Below, one piece after another: positions 53,031-61,054 of a DNA stretch of 64,000 bases. Below the pieces are notes generated by a model. The model worked only from the letters and a program-made list of their open reading frames with translations. It made no database searches and was not told the origin of the DNA. The stretch covers positions 62,001 to 126,000 of the forward strand of contig MFPR01000030.1 in the NCBI GenBank assembly GCA_001784175.1. Direction: 5' to 3'. Numbering within the stretch: the first letter of the stretch is position 1; each line of letters opens with the position of its first letter. Origin of the DNA: Candidatus Lindowbacteria bacterium RIFCSPLOWO2_12_FULL_62_27 (GTDB lineage: Bacteria; Lindowbacteria; 2-12-FULL-62-27). The position numbers and the translations under genes are program-made.

Positions 53031-54031
53031 CGGCGCGCGCGGTTCTCCTCCTGTTCATGGTGGCGATGTCCGCGCAGGCGGCGCAGTCGGCCGGACCTGC
53101 GTCGAAATCGATCCGGCGGGAATTCGGACCCGTCACGGCCATCGTGGAGGTTTCGTCCGACAAGATCACCATCGGTGACGTGATCGAATGCCGCTTCGTG
53201 GTGGAGGCCAAAGAGGGCGTCACCGTTCTGTCCATGCCGAACCTCCTGCAAAATCCGGGACAGTTCGCGGTGCTCGACTACTCGCCGGCACAGCCCACGC
53301 CAATTTCGGGTGGAGGATTTCGGCAGTCAAGCTGGTTCAAGCTCGATCCGACCCTTCCCGGCGAGTACGTCATTTCGCCTCAGGAAATCCGATTCGTCGA
53401 TCGCCGGCCGGGTCAGGACGGCGGAGAGCGGCGATTCGAGACGCCGGAAGTCCGCATTCTCGTGACGGGATTGGTGGATGGCAACGCCGAGTGGGAAAAA
53501 CTGAAAGACCTTCGCGGGCCGCGCCTTCGGCCGCTGCGGATTCCGTGGCTCTGGATATCGATTGGAATCGCCGCACTCGCGGCAGGCCTGCTCCTGTTCC
53601 GATTCAGACGCAAAAAACGCGCGATTGAACTTCCGAAACCGGCCCACCTCATCGCCGAGCTTGGGCTGGACCGGCTCATGCGAGAAAATCTGATCGATCG
53701 CGGCGAGATCGAAATCTTCGTCACGCGCCTGTCCGTCATCCTCCGGCAATATATTGAAAACCGTTTTCAACTGCGGGCGCCCCGTCAGTCCACAGAGGAG
53801 TTTTTTGAAGACCTCAAATCCTCGCCCGCATTGAGTCCGTCCGAAAAGCCGATGGTGATGAATTTCCTCCGACAAGCCGACCTCGTCAAATTCGCGGCGG
53901 AATGGATCGACCGGGAACGCGCGCTGGCGCTCCTCGATACGGTCCGTCAGTTCGTCCGCCTGACCCGGGCGCCGGAGGCAGTGGCGCCGGTTCGCGCCGG
54001 CGGCGGCCCCGACGCCGCCAAGGCCGCATGA
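53027..54031 (+). CDS. BatD-like membrane-anchored protein
   Basis: 334 residues, GTG start overlapping the DUF58 stop. Signal peptide (AVLLLFMVAMSAQAAQS), a beta-rich extracytoplasmic region (VSSDKITIGDVIECRFVVEA), one membrane helix near residue 180 (WLWISIGIAALAAGLLLF), then a cytosolic helical domain (GEIEIFVTRLSVILRQYIENRF) like the DUF4381/BatD C-terminus. Full Bat operons continue with vWA (BatA/BatB) and TPR proteins, but here the next gene is on the other strand, so the operon is reduced to three genes. Confidence 0.8.
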   Translation: MTARAVLLLFMVAMSAQAAQSAGPASKSIRREFGPVTAIVEVSSDKITIGDVIECRFVVEAKEGVTVLSMPNLLQNPGQFAVLDYSPAQPTPISGGGFRQSSWFKLDPTLPGEYVISPQEIRFVDRRPGQDGGERRFETPEVRILVTGLVDGNAEWEKLKDLRGPRLRPLRIPWLWISIGIAALAAGLLLFRFRRKKRAIELPKPAHLIAELGLDRLMRENLIDRGEIEIFVTRLSVILRQYIENRFQLRAPRQSTEEFFEDLKSSPALSPSEKPMVMNFLRQADLVKFAAEWIDRERALALLDTVRQFVRLTRAPEAVAPVRAGGGPDAAKAA

Positions 54032-54046
54032 TCCTCCTCCAGAGAA

Positions 54047-55666
54047 TCAGAGGTCCCGGACAAATCCTCTCAAAGCCGCTGATTCCAGCGTTGCGCGGTT
54101 GTCGGAATAGACGGGAACATCCGCCGATTGGCGGATGGATTCGATCATCTCGTTTCTTCTCGCAAACCGGATGGCGCCGGGCGGATTCTGTTCGGCGGCT
54201 TTTTCCAGAATCTGATCGGGTGTCAGCCGGAGGGGCTGAAGCGCGCAGATGAAAATCACGTCGCCGATTCCGACATTCCAGATATGCATATACGGGAACA
54301 CGCCCGCCAGCGTCTTCAATACACCGTCGGTGTATCGTTCGTGGAGCAGATGCCCGGGCGCGTAGACGGCCGCAATCCCGTCCGGATGGAGATGGGCTTT
54401 CAGAGAAAGAAAGCTTTCGCGCGACAGAAGGGATGCCGTGGTGATGTCCGTCGGGTAGGAGGGTTCCATGGAGATGATGTCATATTTGCGGTCGGTCGTG
54501 CCGAGAAAGTGACGGGCCTCCTTGAAAATGTATCGGACGTTTTTGTTTTTGTCGATGTCGCGGAAAAAGAACTCCGTCACCGCCCGGTAGACGTTCGGGT
54601 CGATCTCAAGGCAGTCGACCTCCTTGACCAGGTTCGATGCGATTCGGACGGTGGTCCCGGTTCCGAGGCCGATGTTCAGAAACCGCAGGGGGCCGCCGGG
54701 ATTGGGGTGATAAAAATAGGGAAGATGCGCCAGCATGCTTTGCGTGGGGAAATCCTGGGCGAAGAGGCTGCTTTCATTTTTGCTGTTGATCTGGAGAAAC
54801 CGGATTTTGCCGTCCTCGAGAACTTTGACGATCCCGTATTTGTTTTCGTAGGATTTGAGAAGTCTGACGTCGCGTTCGATTTTACAAAACTGTTCGGGCG
54901 TCTGAAACCGTTTCTGGATGTAGATCGAAAATGGATAGACGGGAAATGACAGCCCGGCGCCGGCGCCGGCGAGCGAAACCAGAGCCAGTATCGAAAGGAG
55001 GGCGGCGGCCGAATGTTTTCTTGAAATAAAATACGCGGCGGACGGCACGCCCGGCAGAATTCCGCAGAGGAGCGCCGAATTCTTCAGCCCGAAGTATTCG
55101 ACGAAAACAAATCCGGTGAGAAGACACCCGGCGACGGCGCCCAGCGTGTTCAGCATGTAAAGCCGCGCCGTCACCGCGCCGGCCTGTTCGGCGTTCCGCA
55201 GAATCCGCTGGACCGCGATCGGAAAGACGGCGCCGGCGAAAAAGGACGGAACGAAGATCAGGACGAACACCGCCACGTACATCAGGCAAAAAGAAACTTC
55301 AAAAGAAACCGGCAGATGGAATTTCGCGAAAAACATCAGGTCGGACAGGTAGAGAAACGCAAAGCTGACCAGAATAGATGAGATCGAATACAAAAGAAGA
55401 TAAAGAAAAAAGACCGGGGGCGCCGCGGTCGGACTGCGTTTGCCGCCGTGGAAACTCCCGGCAAAAATGCCGCCCATCACCGACGCCAGCGTTACCGTGT
55501 AGGAATGGACCGAACTGCCCAGCGTCAGCGCCGTCATCCGGCCCCAGATGATTTCCAGGGAAAGCAGGGAAAATCCGGCGAGAAGATACCCGCCGAACAT
55601 CAAGACTTGCGCATTTTTCTCCACGCCCTGCCGGCCATCCGGCGGGCCGGCCGGAAAATCGGCCAT
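54047..55666 (-). CDS. MFS/spermidine-synthase-like membrane protein
   Basis: 539 residues from ATG 55666, which overlaps the stop of the upstream paralogue. N-terminal ~220 residues hold six or seven membrane helices (LMFGGYLLAGFSLLSLEIIW, the typical opening). The C-terminal half is a class I methyltransferase/SpeE-like fold (LRFLNIGLGTGTTVRIASNL, VDCLEIDPNVYRA, YDIISMEPSYPT). A polyamine-synthase GGGDG motif is absent, so the substrate is unknown. Together with its neighbour it follows ccsA, so a link with cytochrome assembly or periplasmic redox biology is possible but inferred from position only. Confidence 0.82.
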   Translation of the reverse strand: MADFPAGPPDGRQGVEKNAQVLMFGGYLLAGFSLLSLEIIWGRMTALTLGSSVHSYTVTLASVMGGIFAGSFHGGKRSPTAAPPVFFLYLLLYSISSILVSFAFLYLSDLMFFAKFHLPVSFEVSFCLMYVAVFVLIFVPSFFAGAVFPIAVQRILRNAEQAGAVTARLYMLNTLGAVAGCLLTGFVFVEYFGLKNSALLCGILPGVPSAAYFISRKHSAAALLSILALVSLAGAGAGLSFPVYPFSIYIQKRFQTPEQFCKIERDVRLLKSYENKYGIVKVLEDGKIRFLQINSKNESSLFAQDFPTQSMLAHLPYFYHPNPGGPLRFLNIGLGTGTTVRIASNLVKEVDCLEIDPNVYRAVTEFFFRDIDKNKNVRYIFKEARHFLGTTDRKYDIISMEPSYPTDITTASLLSRESFLSLKAHLHPDGIAAVYAPGHLLHERYTDGVLKTLAGVFPYMHIWNVGIGDVIFICALQPLRLTPDQILEKAAEQNPPGAIRFARRNEMIESIRQSADVPVYSDNRATLESAALRGFVRDL

Positions 55667-57288
55667 CAGCGAACCGGAACGCCGGCGGCGCCCATGTATT
55701 CGAGGACGGGACGGTCGGCCGTGTGAGCGGAGGCGGCGGCGTGCGATCCCATTTGGCGGATTTGAAATTCGTCCATGAGGACGTTCATCATTCCCGCGTG
55801 GCTCTTGTTGCCCGCTTTTTCGATGTCCTCGATGGCCTGCCTCCCGCCCCGCGCCAGGTGAGAGAGGCTTCCGAGGAAAACCGTCCAACCCGGCCCGACT
55901 TCATAGATTCTCGCGTAAGGGAAATTCCGCGAGAACGTCTTGATGACGACGGCTCTTTGCATTCCACCCAGCTCCGAAAATGAGACGCACTGGGCGAACA
56001 GCCCCCCCTCGCTCAATCTCGCGCCGATCAGCCGGTAAAAATCGTCCGTAAACAAAAATGCCGACGACGCGTCTCGATAGGGAGGGAGTGGCCGGGAAAG
56101 AACGACATCATAGGAGTCCGTCGTCACGCGGAGGAAATGTCCGGGGTCATCCGCAATGAGGCGGCCCTTGCCGATTTCGCCGAATCGGGGATAGAAAAGC
56201 TTCTCCACGACTTGCGCAAGCGCGGGGTGGTCGTCCACACAATCCACGTCCGATTCCGCCATCAGTGTCCGCATGGATGTCAGGGCGGTACCGGCGCCAA
56301 GCCCCAGCACCAGACACCGCCGGGCGCGCGGGTGGAGGACGACGGCGAGCATGGAGAGGGACTCGTCGATGAGTTGGCCGGGACCCAAAAAATCTCCGCG
56401 TATTTTGGCGCCCACGATCAATCTTTGGATCGCCGGCTCGTTTTCGGCGGGCTTGATCCAGTAAACCTGAATGGGCCCCGCGGCGTCGTTCTCCTCAAAA
56501 ATGAGCGTTGATTTTTGTCGCGCGGCGGCATAAGCCGCCTCGTTGGAATGGATATTCAGATTCGCGGCCGGCAGCCACCAGCCGCCAAAGGACAGGGCGC
56601 GTGTTCCGGGATAAATGAGAAATCCTCCCGCGAGCGCGAAGACCGCAAACAGGAGGGTGAACGATTTCATGGTCCTGGATCGTTCGGAAAGAAACAGGAG
56701 GCCGGCGCAAACAAAATCCAGCGCGGCGGCGGCAACGAGGGTCTTGCCAAGCCCGAGATTGGGAATGAGCAGGAACGCCGGCAACAGAGCGCCGATGGCG
56801 CCACCGGCCAACGTGACGGCAAGGATGCGGCCCACGGCGCTCGATGGGCTCTCCAGATTTTCCGCCGACGCCCGCCCCGCTGCGAAGATCGCGGCCCCCG
56901 TCGCCATCAGCGGGCCGGCCATGGACAACAATCCCAGAAAAAATGCGATTAACAACACAAGGCTTGGGTGATCCTTGACGGCATAATACGCGGGCGCGTA
57001 AAGAGCCGCGATGAAACCGAGAATGAAATTCGAAATGAGCCCGAGGACCCCGGCCAAAATCGCGCTGATAAACAATATCCGCTCCGCGCTCTGCGGCGCA
57101 CGCCCGCCGATCCATCCGCCCACACTGAAACAGATCAGCACGGCCGCCCAAAGAACGCTCTCGGTATAAACGCCCTCGCCGAAAACAAGCGCAAGCGTTC
57201 GCTGGAAGGCGCACACGTAGATCGCGCCGGCGCACCCGCAGAACGCCGCCGAGACAGTGATGGGCCAACCGCGTTTGCCGGCGTCCAC
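55666..57288 (-). CDS. MFS/spermidine-synthase-like membrane protein
   Basis: 540 residues from GTG 57288 (AGGTAGGAC upstream), 3 bp after the ccsA stop. About six membrane helices (SAAFCGCAGAIYVCAFQRTL, LWAAVLICFSVGGWIGG, and others), then a SpeE-like Rossmann domain (RCLVLGLGAGTALTSMRTLM, VDCVDDHPALAQVVEKLFYP, YDVVLSRPLPPY). The catalytic motifs of spermidine synthase are degenerate. Distant paralogue of the 54047 and 14968 proteins. The GTG is close to the ccsA stop, so translation is probably coupled. Confidence 0.82.
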   Translation of the reverse strand: MDAGKRGWPITVSAAFCGCAGAIYVCAFQRTLALVFGEGVYTESVLWAAVLICFSVGGWIGGRAPQSAERILFISAILAGVLGLISNFILGFIAALYAPAYYAVKDHPSLVLLIAFFLGLLSMAGPLMATGAAIFAAGRASAENLESPSSAVGRILAVTLAGGAIGALLPAFLLIPNLGLGKTLVAAAALDFVCAGLLFLSERSRTMKSFTLLFAVFALAGGFLIYPGTRALSFGGWWLPAANLNIHSNEAAYAAARQKSTLIFEENDAAGPIQVYWIKPAENEPAIQRLIVGAKIRGDFLGPGQLIDESLSMLAVVLHPRARRCLVLGLGAGTALTSMRTLMAESDVDCVDDHPALAQVVEKLFYPRFGEIGKGRLIADDPGHFLRVTTDSYDVVLSRPLPPYRDASSAFLFTDDFYRLIGARLSEGGLFAQCVSFSELGGMQRAVVIKTFSRNFPYARIYEVGPGWTVFLGSLSHLARGGRQAIEDIEKAGNKSHAGMMNVLMDEFQIRQMGSHAAASAHTADRPVLEYMGAAGVPVR

Positions 57289-57291
57289 GTC

Positions 57292-58119
57292 CTACCTGCC
57301 GCTTTCGTAAACCATATTGTGAACGCTGTCGACCCATATCTGGATGCCCCAGAACGTGATCAGGATTCCGATCAGGCCGATGACGGCCAGCGCGGCCAGG
57401 ATTTCTTTTTTGACGTTGAAATGTTTTCGCAGGTGCAGATAAAATCCGTAAAAAAGCCACGTGAACAAAGTCCAGGTTTCGACCGGGTCCCAGCTCCACC
57501 AGCTCCCCCACAGATAGTGCGCCCACAAACTGCCGGCGGCGAGCATGAGGGTGTGGCAAACGAATCCGGCGAGAATCCATTGATAGGCTAATTTTTCCCA
57601 GGCGGCCTTCCCATCGCCATTGGCCCCGCGGGTCAGAATTATCACGGCATATCCCGTTGCGACGATATATGCCGCGTGGGACAGCCAGGCGAAGAAGACA
57701 TGCAGATACAACCAGCCGCTTTTGTAAGGCGGGCTTAGGGGTTCGACGCCCGTGTCCTGCAGGACTCCGTATCCCATGAGGCACATCGCAGCTGCCAGAA
57801 CGAACATCGTGACGAATTCGGACGAAATGCCCGCAGGCGAACCACGCTTTTTCGAGTAATGGCCGGCCGCCAGATATGACACCATCAAAATCAGGGACAG
57901 CGAAAGGGTGTTTTCGTAGGCCATCAGATACGGCAAATGGCCGGATTCCCATATCCTGACTCCAATCGCGCACGCCTGAAAAATAACGCCGGCATGGATG
58001 AACCCGTCGGGCCGGACGCCCGCAGGTTTCTGAAAAACGGCCCTGGACAGGGTCACAAGCCACGCCATGGCAAAGGCGCCCACCGCACACCAGAAACAGA
58101 CCGCCTCGATCTTCGTCAT
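57292..58119 (-). CDS. ccsA: Cytochrome c biogenesis protein CcsA/ResC family
   Basis: 275 residues, eight predicted membrane helices. The heme-handling signature is complete: WGSWWSWDPVETWTLFTWLF (tryptophan-rich WWxWDPVE), with flanking conserved His residues (FVCHTLMLAAGSLWAHY, YLHVFFAWLSHAAY). With ResB it exports heme and attaches it to CxxCH motifs of apocytochromes outside the membrane (system II). ResB is encoded at 60061-61053 and a nonaheme cytochrome at 61055-62692, both on the same strand, but a toxin-antitoxin pair and an opine dehydrogenase lie between. Confidence 0.93.
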   Translation of the reverse strand: MTKIEAVCFWCAVGAFAMAWLVTLSRAVFQKPAGVRPDGFIHAGVIFQACAIGVRIWESGHLPYLMAYENTLSLSLILMVSYLAAGHYSKKRGSPAGISSEFVTMFVLAAAMCLMGYGVLQDTGVEPLSPPYKSGWLYLHVFFAWLSHAAYIVATGYAVIILTRGANGDGKAAWEKLAYQWILAGFVCHTLMLAAGSLWAHYLWGSWWSWDPVETWTLFTWLFYGFYLHLRKHFNVKKEILAALAVIGLIGILITFWGIQIWVDSVHNMVYESGR

Positions 58120-58135
58120 ATCAAACCAGCTCGGG

Positions 58136-58408
58136 TCAAGCAGCTTTTTTCGCGGTCTCCGTCAGGATCTGGCGCGCATAGGTGGAAGCGCCGCGGAGGC
58201 CCTTGGTTTCGGCGAGTCGTTCGAGAATGCGCTTGACGGAGCGTGACAGGCGAATGTTGAGCATGGCATTGTTGGTCTCGTCCTCCAGATCGACGATGTC
58301 GCGTTCGTCGATATACAGGCCGGTATCGTGCGTGTCAAACCATTTGACGACCTGCACGGAGGTCATTTTCTCGAAGTCGGGCCAATTTCTTTTTTTAATC
58401 TGTTTCAT
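58136..58408 (-). CDS. CopG-type antitoxin
   Basis: 90 residues from ATG 58408, preceded by GAGGAGAGAGG. The N-terminus (KKRNWPDFEKMTSVQVVKWF) and the C-terminal ribbon-helix-helix-like part (NIRLSRSVKRILERLAETKG) match CopG/BrnA-type antitoxins. It overlaps the toxin gene by 14 bp, in toxin-first order, as in BrnT-BrnA loci. It should neutralise the toxin and repress the shared promoter at 58706-58743. Confidence 0.82.
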   Translation of the reverse strand: MKQIKKRNWPDFEKMTSVQVVKWFDTHDTGLYIDERDIVDLEDETNNAMLNIRLSRSVKRILERLAETKGLRGASTYARQILTETAKKAA

Positions 58409-58679
58409 CCTCTCTCCTCGTTTTCCGTTTTTTTCTGTAGAACCGTTTTTCCCAGGGCGCCATATCACGCGCCGTTATCAAAAACTGCCCGGCCGGGCGT
58501 CGTTCGATCACGATCACGAGCAGGCGGCCGGCATGAGTTCGAGCGTAAACAATATTGAACGCGGCGCGGGATCGGGCTATGACGCGGACCGGATCCCGTT
58601 CGGCCTGACGTATTTCCTGCGTGGACACTGCGTGTTTCAGTATGTGCATGGCCGCATTTCTTGTGATAATGATGGTCAT
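58395..58679 (-). CDS. BrnT-like toxin
   Basis: 94 residues from ATG 58679 (AAAGAGG upstream). Features typical of BrnT/DUF4258-type RNase toxins: HILKHAVSTQEIRQAERDP, a short beta sheet with RLLVIVIERR and the closing ITARDMAPWEKRFYRKKRK. First gene of a two-gene toxin-antitoxin unit inserted between ccsA and the opine dehydrogenase gene. The exact catalytic residues were not verified. Confidence 0.78.
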   Translation of the reverse strand: MTIIITRNAAMHILKHAVSTQEIRQAERDPVRVIARSRAAFNIVYARTHAGRLLVIVIERRPAGQFLITARDMAPWEKRFYRKKRKTRREDETD

Positions 58680-58705
58680 TCACACGCCTCTTTGAACCAT
58701 GGCAC

Positions 58706-58743
58706 AGCATTCCACAGATGTGTGACAAAGTCAACACATGTGT
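58706..58743 (-). promoter_or_regulatory. Toxin-antitoxin promoter and operator
   Basis: On the minus strand TTGACT (58734-58729), 17 bp, AATGCT (58711-58706). The spacer holds CACAGATGTGTG (58713-58724) and the perfect palindrome ACACATGTGT lies at 58734-58743. Similar half-sites suggest binding by the antitoxin. Confidence 0.5.
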
Positions 58744-58748
58744 GTCCA

Positions 58749-60017
58749 TCATAGCACCAGATCGTCAATGGATGAGTAGCCAAAACGCCGGGGGGCGCTG
58801 GTCTCGCGGGTGTCGCGGCCGGCCAACCGGCCATTCGCCAGCAGATACTCCCTGCCCATCTGCTTCTGCGCCCAGTGCAACAGAAAATCAATGGTCGGCG
58901 TCGGAATGCCGGCAAGTTCGGAGATGCCTTTCCAGACGCACAGTCCATAGGGAATGTCCTCCGCGAAATAACGGTTCGAGAAATCCGGCGCCCAACCGCC
59001 ATCCACAGGCTTCAGGGGGCATTTGAACCCCTTATATCCGGGGCTCTTGGCGAACAACTGGTCGGCCGTTTTGCAGGACGGGTCGGGAAACGAGATGTAC
59101 TCGCTTTCATAGATCGTGGGCACATGCATTTCCAGACCATAGCGGGTTGACAGCAGTTTGACCAGTTCCTGTATCTCCGCGCTCGTGTGCTCCATTAAGG
59201 CGCCGGCCTCGGCGTCCATCTCCTCATAGAAGAGAGGATTTCGCGGCAAAACCTCGCCCGGCTTCCAGTTCTTCAGGACGCAGTACATCCTCTGCGGATG
59301 GATGTTGGCGTTCAGCGGAAAGAGTGTGCAGGAAAGAAAATGTCCCCCGTTCAGGCATTTTTTCCCCAACAGACGCGCTACAACCCTCATGGCATCCGGC
59401 GTTCGATCCTGCGGCACGGCGCAAATCGTGTATTCATCCTCGAATTGCTGGACGTGGACCGCCTTGCCGAACTCGGTAATCCGGCAATTGAACGGCATGG
59501 ACATGATGGAGAAGATGGTGACGCGGCGAAAGGCGTCGCCGAGAATTCGGCGGGCGATGTAATCAAACCCGCCCTGGCCGGGAGTTGCGCCGATGAATGT
59601 GCCGGGCGCGATATGGGGCGCGATGGCGGTCAAAACGTCTACATAGGCGAATGACGGCAGAGGGATGAGGATGACGTTGGCGTCGGGGATAGCCTCCGCC
59701 GGATCGTCCGTTACCCGGACCGGCGTCCCCCGAACCACGCCTGCCGGCGAGTTATGGGTCTCGAAATCCGCGACGATTGACCCTTGCTCGGCCAATCCCT
59801 GACGGATCCGCGCCGCTTCATTCCCGAAGGACGTGAAGACGCTCGTAGGCAGCCCTCGTGAGGGCAGCAGCGCCATCAACGCATGCGCCGCATGTCCTCC
59901 GCCGACCACGCAGACACGGATGTCTGCGTATCCGGAGTCGGGAATTCTGCGAAACAGGGATGTTGAGCAGCCGACGGAGGATGCGCAGACTTTCAATTCG
60001 TCCGGCCTCTCATCCAT
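58749..60017 (-). CDS. Opine (octopine/nopaline-type) dehydrogenase
   Basis: 422 residues. The N-terminal Rossmann fingerprint IRVCVVGGGHAAHAL (about 33-47) is followed by the opine dehydrogenase domain (MPFNCRITEFGKAVHVQQF, LFPLNANIHPQRMYC with the catalytic His region, YESEYISFPDP). These enzymes reductively condense an amino acid with a keto acid using NAD(P)H, or run in reverse; metallophore (opine-type) synthesis is one known use. No nicotianamine-synthase-like or metal transporter gene is visible next to it. ATG 60017 is the first in-frame start; the first ~30 residues are weakly supported. Confidence 0.85.
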   Translation of the reverse strand: MDERPDELKVCASSVGCSTSLFRRIPDSGYADIRVCVVGGGHAAHALMALLPSRGLPTSVFTSFGNEAARIRQGLAEQGSIVADFETHNSPAGVVRGTPVRVTDDPAEAIPDANVILIPLPSFAYVDVLTAIAPHIAPGTFIGATPGQGGFDYIARRILGDAFRRVTIFSIMSMPFNCRITEFGKAVHVQQFEDEYTICAVPQDRTPDAMRVVARLLGKKCLNGGHFLSCTLFPLNANIHPQRMYCVLKNWKPGEVLPRNPLFYEEMDAEAGALMEHTSAEIQELVKLLSTRYGLEMHVPTIYESEYISFPDPSCKTADQLFAKSPGYKGFKCPLKPVDGGWAPDFSNRYFAEDIPYGLCVWKGISELAGIPTPTIDFLLHWAQKQMGREYLLANGRLAGRDTRETSAPRRFGYSSIDDLVL

Positions 60018-60060
60018 TCGTCATGGCCTATTCCTCATCTGATCTGGCCGGCGTAATATT

Positions 60061-61053
60061 TCAGCAGGTCTCGGCGGCTTGCCTTCTCTTGGCCGCCGGA
60101 AACAGCCGCATCAGCATTCCGGCGAGGACCCCGACACACCCGGCGGCGGCGTAGCCGAATCCGGGGTCGCGCACGACGCTGAACTGCGCCCAACGCCGAA
60201 CCTCCGGAACGCTCACCGTCATCGACCGGCCGATGCCAACCGGGATTCCGGGCGATGCCATGTCAGGCAGAACATGCGCCCCCGCGTCGTCTTCGACCAA
60301 CAGGCGGAAAACCGAGTCGTCCTTTGACGTCTTTCGGGCTTTGATGCGGATCCCCAGCGCGGGGACATCGAGAAAATCAGATTCGTTGAGGATCAGGTCG
60401 AAATTGACGAACGACTTGAAAACGACGTTGCCTGCCGCATCGTCGATCTGAATTTGCGGAGATATTCCGTAACGCTTGATGTACACCCACGCGCCGCCGA
60501 CCTTCGCCGGATGGTTTACCCTGCACTCGGCCGGCCGGTCCGCGCCGCCGACGGAACGGACCGTGAAGCGGGCGGCAAGATCGAGCACGTTGCCGCACGG
60601 GCCCCGGACAACCTTCATTTCATCCAGCCCGATATTCAGATTCGGCAGGAGCGCCCCGCCCGCTCCGCTCTGGCCTTCCGTGAGAAGAACGCCCGCGTCC
60701 GTCTCCCGGAACTTCGCCGACAGGATCGCCCCCGTCAACAGGATCGCCATCGACGCGTGCATGATGAGCGATCCGGCCATGACGCGGCTTGGACGCATCT
60801 CCCTGTAAAAATGCCGCCACAAAACGGCGCCGAGATTGGCGAAAAACAGAACGACGCCCGCAATGAACGCGCCGCTTTTGACAAAGGCGGCCACTTTATC
60901 TTGAGGCATGAGCAGAATAAGGAAAATGAGCATGATCAGAGCGCCGAACATGACCATCGTGGATATTCTGGAGGACAGAGCTGTGATCAACTTCGCTCGA
61001 CCATCGGTGGGAGACGGGTTCGATATTGAAAGCGGCATTTTGTCTGTGTTCAT
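60061..61053 (-). CDS. ResB-like cytochrome c biogenesis protein
   Basis: 330 residues from ATG 61053, one base after the cytochrome stop. Three or four membrane helices (STMVMFGALIMLIFLILLM, AFIAGVVLFFANLGAVLW, VMAGSLIMHASMAILLTGAI, and a C-terminal one) surround a periplasmic beta domain, as in ResB/Ccs1. Shorter than classical Ccs1 (~450-550 residues), as often seen in multiheme-rich bacteria. Partner of CcsA in system II heme ligation. Its position directly after a nonaheme cytochrome supports this. Confidence 0.82.
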   Translation of the reverse strand: MNTDKMPLSISNPSPTDGRAKLITALSSRISTMVMFGALIMLIFLILLMPQDKVAAFVKSGAFIAGVVLFFANLGAVLWRHFYREMRPSRVMAGSLIMHASMAILLTGAILSAKFRETDAGVLLTEGQSGAGGALLPNLNIGLDEMKVVRGPCGNVLDLAARFTVRSVGGADRPAECRVNHPAKVGGAWVYIKRYGISPQIQIDDAAGNVVFKSFVNFDLILNESDFLDVPALGIRIKARKTSKDDSVFRLLVEDDAGAHVLPDMASPGIPVGIGRSMTVSVPEVRRWAQFSVVRDPGFGYAAAGCVGVLAGMLMRLFPAAKRRQAAETC

Positions 61054-61054
61054 G

